Made by a program: the position numbers and the translations under genes. From positions 1,334,001 to 1,398,000 of the forward strand of contig JAPTOF010000007.1 of the NCBI GenBank assembly GCA_028554755.1: a DNA stretch of 64,000 nt, in the 5' to 3' direction. The notes beneath the pieces were generated by a model. The model made no database searches. It worked only from the letters and a program-made list of their open reading frames with translations, and had not been told where the DNA came from. This DNA comes from Cordia subcordata (taxonomy: Eukaryota; Streptophyta; Magnoliopsida; Boraginales; Cordiaceae). Positions 56,831 to 64,000 of this stretch are shown here, piece by piece. Within the stretch, counting starts at the first letter, position 1. Each line of letters begins with the position of its first letter.

Positions 56831-58101
56831 ATGACCTTGAACTCTTGGAGCTCCTTGAAGTTCAACCATGGCTTCACCCATACCTTGGCTTCATATATTT
56901 TCTTCTGCCCTCCATCACTTGCTTCTAGTGTTATGTAGTAAATTGTCCCTGAAACCACTTGCTCCTTCACATTTATCACCTTTTGGAATTCCAATAGGGT
57001 ATTCTACAACCAATTACAACAAATTCAGTCGTGAGTTTAAATAATTAATAACACAAGTTAATTATCTTTGAGGTAGGAAATTTGAGCGTCAAAACCAATT
57101 ATTTGTAAAATTATGATACTAGTTTGACTAATTAGATAGGAAATTTTTGTCTCTAAGCTCTAGTTAGAGATGTCCTTTTTTATTGAAGTCAAGCTCATTA
57201 GGTAATCGGTTTTAGTCATCTCTACATACAACTTTTCTTCTTTCTTGATCTTGCTTGCTTAGCCGGCCCTATCTTACATGTTTCACTAATTGCTACCACA
57301 AATCTAACAAAGATAGAGCACTTTGCGCATCTAATCTAGTTTAAGATAGAATAATAAACTAATCTTTCCGCCTCTAATTAGTTTACTCAATATTCGAAAG
57401 TGATAAAAGAGTTGAGAGGGCATATATTTTTTGTTACCTTTCCATCATTTCAGGTAATAGAAAACGTCTATCAGTCTTATGTTAATTTTTCTTGTAGTGA
57501 CGTGACGCCCACCAACTCTTATCTACTTCATATAGAAAGTCCTCGATATTAGCAACCCTTCTCTCATGGGCCAATTTGTCATTAATTAAATTTTTTTTAA
57601 AAAAAGGGTGTATTGTACAAATTCTGGAATTTCTTTTTTTTTAAAGAAAATGTTAATTTTTTGGCTGCTAAAAAAGCCAATTTGAGCTTTCTAAAAGAGT
57701 TCTAAATTTTTCTAAAATCCAATCCAAACAGCTATTAAAATTGTCTTTTTAATTAAAAAAATTTTATACAAGCAAGTATGTTTCTTTTTTCTTTTTTTCT
57801 ATGTTTCAAATACATTTCAGCATGCAAACAAATGAAAAGTCATCTAATAAGCAAATACAAAGAATGGAATAAATACAATATTATCAGGCCAAAAAAAAAC
57901 ATAATAACAGTAGATTTATCTATAGTTTAAGGAAAGATCAAGGCACTAAAAAGAAAAACAAAAAGCATGTTCAATAAATAAACAATAAAATTATACCTCC
58001 TTTTTGCTGTATTCATCAACAGCAAATCGTGCGAGTTCATCATACAAAACGCTATTCTGAGACCCTTCAACCTCTGTAATGCCACCAAGTTTTGTTGCCA
58101 T
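56806..58101 (-). CDS. Phytocystatin, cysteine proteinase inhibitor (copy 3)
   Basis: Inhibitor of papain-like proteases, 100 residues. Exon 1 is 58101-57997 ([19 protein letters not shown]...[13 protein letters not shown]) and exon 2 57003-56806. Motifs: [14 protein letters not shown] reactive loop and VWVKPWLNF with the PW motif intact. Exon 2 is almost identical to copy 2, while exon 1 is clearly more diverged, so exon 2 was duplicated more recently or homogenised. There is no signal peptide. The intron (57004-57996) holds a family-1 MITE-like segment (about 57604-57735). TATA is at 58211-58220. The gene is separated from the rest of the array by the pararetrovirus nest, and five minisatellite units follow the coding end. 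Confidence 0.94.
57604..57735. mobile_element. MITE-like segment in the cystatin 3 intron (family 1, partial)
   Basis: AAGGGTGTATTGTAC...AAAATCCAATCCAAACAGC, with TTGGCTGCTAAAAAAGCCAA at its palindromic centre. The ends are less clear than in other copies. Confidence 0.4.
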
Positions 58102-58210
58102 TTTTTTTTCTTTTTTTTTTTCCTTGCAGACTAAACAAAATAAAATTATACTGAATGCTTAATGCAAAACAAAGAGAGAATTTACAGTAAGCTTGAGGAT
58201 TTTTGTGCTT

Positions 58211-58220
58211 CTTTATATGA
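58211..58220 (-). promoter_or_regulatory. TATA box of cystatin 3
   Basis: TCATATAAAG on the minus strand, about 110 bases before the ATG, followed by AAGCACAAAAA as in the cystatin 2 promoter. Sequence similarity between the two promoters continues to the ATG. Confidence 0.65.
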
Positions 58221-58221
58221 T

Positions 58222-59837
58222 GTGGGTACATATTTATAGCAACCAGCTTGATATTGATGTGTTATAATCTAGCATATGGAAAGACATGGGCGAATGTACT
58301 CATGACAGCTGTAGTTTTTAGGGTTGATTACATTGTAGGTCCTCAAATTATTACACGCTTCACATTTTGATTCTTAGATTATTAAATTGAATTTTGTTTT
58401 GTTTGACTATTAATTGTTAGACACTATTAATCTTTGTAGTTATTTTTGTCTAAAAACTAACACTAACATTAGTTCTTTTAGCTATTTGTTTGCCATGATC
58501 ATTTGAGTAACTTAACTTTTAGACATAAGCGGCTAGGCTTTTGATGAAAATAACCAGAAAAGCTACAAGTTTAGAACCAAAAAATTTATTTTGATAATTC
58601 AAGGATTAGGCTATCCCACATGCCTAGGGATCAGTGGTGGATGCTGAGAGCTTGTTTGCTAAGTTTATTTGGGGCTTATAAGCTGTGAGGGGGGGGGGTG
58701 TTTTTTAGATGTTTATAATTAGCAAAGTAAGCAGAGTGAAACAGGCTCCTAGTTTCTATTGACTCGAGGTTCCTTTTTTAAGTATATCAGAATTTTAAGA
58801 ATATATATTTTTTATCAATCTCGCTAAAAAGAAAAGCACAATGTAGTATTAATATAAAAATAAATTATTCAAATATTTTTCTATTTATTTATTATCAATT
58901 ACATATAAATTAACATGTTCAGATAAGTAAAGCTAAACGGAGGCTAAGAAAATTCAAGTATACTATAGCAGGTTGGCATGGTTTTTGACTTTTTTTCAGT
59001 TGGTTATCAACTTGGCAATGGTTGAAACAATTTGCAACTAGACCAATTTGAGGTTGCAAAAAACCACCTATCTAGTAGATCAATGTAAATTGACTTTCAG
59101 AGATATGATTTGCCTAAACTTTGAGGAGTTTGACCCCAAAAAAAGAAGGAAAAAAAAAACTTGGGGACTTTTGGGGAAAAAAAATATTTCATTTCTGTTT
59201 GAATAGAATTACATATATATATATATATATATATGTCTAGTTAATACATATTTTTTATTAGGTTAATTGAATATCCATATAGAAAGCAATATTTGAGTGA
59301 TCAGATTAGGATGATACTTAGAAAAGATAAGAATACAATATCTTTCCAAAAGATTATTGCATGGTAATCAACTTTTCCTACAAGTCAGATGAAAGAAAAT
59401 AAAAACGATTGGAAGCGTGTGCGTGTTGTTCTGGCTTTTGGACGAAACCATGGGCGTACACATGACCAATTTGATCACTGTGGCTAGAGTTTCGAGACGG
59501 GTCGACGTGTCTTTTTTAACCTAATTTTACGAAATTCAAACTCAAATTATCACTGTTAAAATAGTGAGTTAGCTTAAATTCAAACAATTGCGTTGGTGGC
59601 TTTAGATAACCCATGTGGGATGTAAATTCAACATGCGTATGGACGGTTTAAATTGACTTCTTTTTATAAAAGAACATTTTTTTCTTAAACATATCCTTTT
59701 TTCGCAATACGTAACTTTTAAGAAAAAACTCAGATTTAACTTTTTCCAAAAACTAGAAATTTTAACTTTTTAAAAGAATACTTTAGCAAAATAAAGAAAA
59801 CCGTTTTTAAAATAGCCAATCCAAATGAGACCCGAGT
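58222..59837. other. Spacer between cystatin 3 and NRPC1
   Basis: Contains TTATAAGC-type foldback sequence with a G run (about 58640-58940), a TA microsatellite (59212-59234) and a family-1 MITE (59651-59834). No gene is seen. Confidence 0.45.
59651..59834. mobile_element. MITE-like foldback element (family 1)
   Basis: Left end GACGGTTTAAATTGAC and right end AGCCAATCCAAATGAGACCC are inverted repeats around an A/T-rich interior. Confidence 0.6.
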
Positions 59838-60737
59838 ATTCCTTTGTTCAAGACCAACCACTATTCATCAAGCATGGTAACGCTTTCCAAATTATCATCT
59901 GCAGCAAAACTGAAGAGCCAAAGAAACATGGCTTCACAGAGTCCACTATATGTAGGTCAAATGCAGATCAAGAGTGTCAGAGACGGAGCTTCTCAAGTTG
60001 GCAAATGCATCCTGTCCATCAGGGTTCTTCTCAAGCAGCAGGAAGCGTCTGCATTTGGCCCTGAAAAGAGAGATTGATCTCACATGTTTTGTCAGAGTCA
60101 GTAATGAAGATGATCTAACATTAGATGCCGTTATCCCATTCTTGAACCTAGTTTGAGTAACCTGGGAGATCAGCACAAAGATTAGCAAGAGATGTTGATA
60201 GCAAAGAGACAAGTCAGTAACAGAACGGCAAAATTACAACAGACTGCAACAGCAAACCATAGGTGGTCTCCGCTGACTAACAGATGTTCAAACGAAAAAT
60301 AGAAATCCCTCAAAAACTTCTGGTTTAGGGAAGGAGAGTAGATGTTTATGCTGGCAGAAAGCATGTGCATCAATGGTTATGCGCTCTGAACTGCAGCGTT
60401 TCAAGGTTATGAAGCACCCGCTTGGCATGGGGATTTGCATTTTAACAATAAACTTGGGTTTCAGAGAGAGAAGAAATACTGATTGTTACAGTAAACACAA
60501 CCCTTCAACAAAACTGTCTACGCAAAAACTGCTTAAAAAGGTTACAGAAAACTGCATGGTTGAGGGTGTACTTATCCGTACAGGTAGTTAATAGCAATAA
60601 CTTGGTGATTACACGGAGCGGTATCTGAACAAGAAGAAGAGCTATACCTTTCAGCTATAATGCATTTGTACAAATAAATACATTTTGCGAGAAAAGCTAA
60701 GTAATTCTCGTTAGCAAACTTCCCAGCCCAGCACATC
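59838..60737 (-). other. Probable NRPC1 3'UTR and downstream region
   Basis: Small open frames on both strands (for example minus 60212-59946 and plus 59974-60156) have balanced composition but match nothing I recognise. The 3'UTR of NRPC1 must start at 60737. Where it ends is unclear. Confidence 0.35.
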
Positions 60738-63700
60738 TCAGGCTATAATTGGATCTGATTGATAATTGAGCTCAACCTGTGGCATGCTGCAAGAAAGCAG
60801 AAATAAATTCAACTAGTTAAGGACACCCAGGGAAGCATGATGCAAATTGGAAGATAGTTAGACAGCTTGACAGAGACATCCAAACATTAGTAAACAAAGG
60901 AGCAGCAGAATTACATCCAACAAAATTATACTATAGTATCGATAGGCTTCATGAACTCGGACAAATTTCTTCTACAACTTCACTCAAAATAGTAAGACTT
61001 GATGTACTAATTCCACGATGGGACTTGCATCAGTTTAATATTCAGTGGGATTGTCCTCGCTCCATGTTTCTTTGCAATACTAGTAGTGACTCTCAGTTAC
61101 AAGTCAATAGCAAACAACGCGCAACCAGGCATTACACTAACACAAAAGTCATCCCTACATGTCATATATAGACCCAACCTGAGCCTTGCTCGATTTTCTA
61201 TCCTATCACAAGATAGAGCTGCAGAATGTCTTGTAAACTGCATCGAAATGGAGAACATCACTGGGATGATAACTTGAAGATATGGGCCTATAGCTAAGAA
61301 ATTTAGATAAGCAACATTTCAGGGAAGTATTAAGTTCAAATGCATAAATATAAAATATATAAATACATATATGTACGTATACAATAGAGCCCAAGAATGA
61401 CACAAGTCACAATTGAAATAAAAAAGACTTCAGAAGTTCAAACTATAAGGTATTGACTGCTCCAAAGTATATATGTATTTATATATATGTATGTGCGAGT
61501 GTGTGTGTTTGTCTACAATATAGTCCAAGAATGGCATAAATCATAATCAAAAAAAAAAAAAAAAAAAGAAAGAAAGAAAACCTTCAGAAATTCCAACTAT
61601 CGGGTATGACCATCTCAAAAACAAATAGCCCACTCTATCAAACATGTAAAAAGTGTTTGGAATAGCATCCTAAAGTCAGTTGTCTACTGAAGATCTGGAA
61701 TTGATATATAGTGCGTTTTAACCTAGCACAATTAATTCCCGAAATTGATGTGGTTATTCCATTTTGCATTCCATTAATCAGCTATGACCTGCCCTATCTC
61801 TGTCTGTAACCTGTGGTTAACTTCACCAATATTATTCCTTCATGCTTTCCTCTCCTATCTGTACAGTTATCTTAGAAGCGCCTGACAATTTGTCACTGGT
61901 TGTAATCCCTAGTACTCATTCGAGTAGTGGATAGAGAAGAGTTTCTTCTGTCCATGTCCAAGGTATAGTAATGCTTCCCTAGATTTGGGGGAAATGTTTT
62001 GGACAGGATTTGCATGTAGGAGTTCTGCCATAATCTTTGTGTGTCCTAGATATTCAGGCAAGTGACATTACGTTCAACTGACATCCCAATACTTTGATCA
62101 CAAGATTTTACAGTCACAATCTGTAGTTTTTCTGGAGATGACAGATATGATTGAATCCCCTTTAAATGGACTTGTTCAGACAGAATGAAGATATAACTGA
62201 AAGATCGGGATTTTAGAATGAAAAGCTACAACACACCTTTGCCTCACTTTAAGCATTCCCGTGCCTATTTGCATGGGTATGCCCATGATGATGCATTCAC
62301 TCACTCCTTCAATCTTATCCTCCCTCCCGTTTACTGAAGCATTGAAAAGGTGATCCGCCGTCTTCTCAAATGAAGCCAGCATAAGTACACTATCTCTCAT
62401 TCTCTGCACACCATGTCTTGTGATTCCCAAAACTTCACCCTGCAGCAGTAATTAACACATGTTAATAAACATTAATCAACATAACAAACACCTCGAGACT
62501 ATGCCATCAGCCAGTAAGTCTGGGTTTCTGATTCTCTCTCTTTGAAACTCTTCAGTAATAAGTTTTAAATTAAAATTCAGAGGAAAGAAGGAAGCTGACC
62601 TTGAATGTCATCAAGTCAGCCAGAAGCATCATGTGTCTCAAGTCAATGGTCATGGAATGTTGTGACATTGTGTAGCCTATTTCATCTATTATTTTCTTTC
62701 TGGCAGCTTCAATTCCTAGCGTCTGCTGCACTTCCATAATGTGATTACTTTTAGTCTCACGTCCGTTGATTCCATCAGTTCCCATTACAGCTAGTATACC
62801 CGTTCTGAGATAGGAAAAAGAAAAGCATAACTCAAAAAATTTCTGACAGCATCTATGATAGTTCACCATAGAGAATACAAATGGACAGTATACTACAAAT
62901 TACAATAGTTACCGAAAAACATGTCAACCATAAAATTAAAATCAAAATTGCAGCATCCTGACCATCTCACGTAATAATTTGTCCTACATGTCTTCCTTCT
63001 CCAATAAAAGAAAGAAAAAATTAACCTGCTTTAGATGATAATCATCTGAAACTTAAACCATATCCCAGCTGGAAATGAAGAAGCCGAGTCATTTATTTCC
63101 TCTGTTGCATGCGACATTAACAATTTGAAGACTCTGTAACTTGACCATCTCAGCTAAAAGTTTATGTATAAGTTCATTCTGTTGGACGCTGGGTTATTTT
63201 ATCTATTTATTGACTTCAATATGCTCCTCACATGCAGAAGGGACTTCTTTTGATTGAGCCTTGCATGGGGACATATTATCTTTAGTCTTTAGATGTATGG
63301 TGGCATGACTGAAACTCAAGACCCTTGACATACAAAACTCTTAAATATCTTCTTTTTTTAATTTATACAAAACTCACTATACATTCTACACAGTTTAGTT
63401 TTCTCAGAAAATATCTTCAACCCTAAATCTCTAATCACGTACAAAGAGGAAAGGCTAGATGCTTCCACTAAGGCAAAATTGTAGAAATTTTGTTCTACTT
63501 GTGCAAATCAAGAGGTAATTTTAATTCCTAGAGCTTAATCCCACAGAGGAATTCCTGAGAACATCTCTACAAATTCCTATAAGAAAGACCTCTAAAATAT
63601 ATATGTTTCAAAAGATTAAGTTCTCATAAAGTAATTAAAAATAGCAAAAGAAAGAGAAGGGAAAGCTTTGGAATAAAACTTCATATATATCAACATGGTT

Positions 63701-63877
63701 TGGAAATAATAGAAATAAATGTTAAAATGTAGGCCTGCTAATTTTCAATAACATAACAATTTGTTTTGGGACTAATAGAATTATGTAAGCTATGCAATAC
63801 CATACTCACCCTTCTACTAGTAGTTTGTGCGCATCATTCTCTTTGCTGATCACAACACGTTCAACCGTATTAATTCC
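60738..63877 (-). CDS. NRPC1: RNA polymerase III largest subunit, 3' end of gene (partial)
   Basis: The largest Pol III subunit forms half of the catalytic cleft of the enzyme that makes tRNA, 5S rRNA and other small RNAs in the nucleus. Four exons join in frame on the minus strand: 63877-63810 ([14 protein letters not shown]), 62804-62600 ([48 protein letters not shown]), 62439-62237 ([47 protein letters not shown]) and 60786-60738 ([18 protein letters not shown]). All introns are GT-AG with matching phases; the last is about 1.45 kb. [12 protein letters not shown]...GVSECIIMG is the conserved C-terminal block of Pol III largest subunits; Pol II, IV and V subunits differ here. The stop is inferred from the short final exon. 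The N-terminal and central parts lie beyond the right edge. Confidence 0.92.
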
Positions 63878-64000
63878 CTGTCAGAAGCAACAAGGGATAA
63901 GGGGCTTGGTCCAATACTTCATTACTATGGAAGAAAGCATTTTTCACCACTAGCATCCACTACATTAACACCCCGATATATCAGAAAATCCATCCATGCC

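Noticed and set aside
59946..60212. Separate small gene downstream of NRPC1
   Set aside because: Overlapping frames on both strands with no recognisable domain; more simply NRPC1 3'UTR.

Overview
This window is nuclear DNA from a flowering plant, very probably a eudicot. The genes are intron-rich with GT-AG junctions, the spacers are AT-rich, and the gene content is plant-specific: an AGO4-clade Argonaute, a DYW-type PPR protein, a UBA2-type RNA-binding protein, phytocystatins, a decayed plastid 16S rRNA insert and a petuvirus-like endogenous pararetrovirus. I cannot name the species.

Layout. 1-5407 (+) is the last 16 exons (569 codons) of an AGO4-like gene, followed at 9537-10264 by a broken N-terminal copy of an AGO4-like gene bracketed by a repeated flank. 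14.4-20.5 kb is a UBA2-like gene (-) whose stop codon sits directly on a 5' splice site, with a long duplicated downstream region. 22.7-23.2 kb is a mutated plastid 16S rRNA fragment. 24.08-26.34 kb (-) is a DYW PPR gene resembling Arabidopsis At1g71420. 27.27-28.21 kb (-) is a RING-H2 E3 ligase with an N-terminal zinc ribbon, apparently with a long intron-containing leader. 30.3-35.8 kb is repeat-filled spacer. 35.9-39.2 kb (+) is the six-exon NC2-alpha (DRAP1) transcription co-repressor.

40.0-58.3 kb is the most dynamic part, a phytocystatin array on the minus strand. It holds one clear pseudogene, one exon-2 relic and two intact two-exon genes. The array is broken open by an endogenous pararetrovirus of the petuvirus type (46.85-56.2 kb). 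That element is rearranged into opposite orientations and contains a solo copia-like LTR, which itself contains a LINE 3' end. Small repeats are layered over this: a minisatellite derived from the cystatin stop-codon region, a 240-bp array upstream of one cystatin, tRNA-derived SINEs, and many copies of a foldback MITE-like family.

60.7-63.9 kb (-) is the 3' end of the gene for the largest subunit of RNA polymerase III (NRPC1).

The genes do not form a pathway. Several act on nucleic acids (small-RNA-directed DNA methylation, mRNA binding, organelle RNA editing, TBP repression, Pol III transcription), but this looks like ordinary gene neighbourhood. I see no clearly new multi-gene system. The most distinctive structures are the cystatin stop-codon minisatellite and the rearranged pararetrovirus/LTR/LINE nest.
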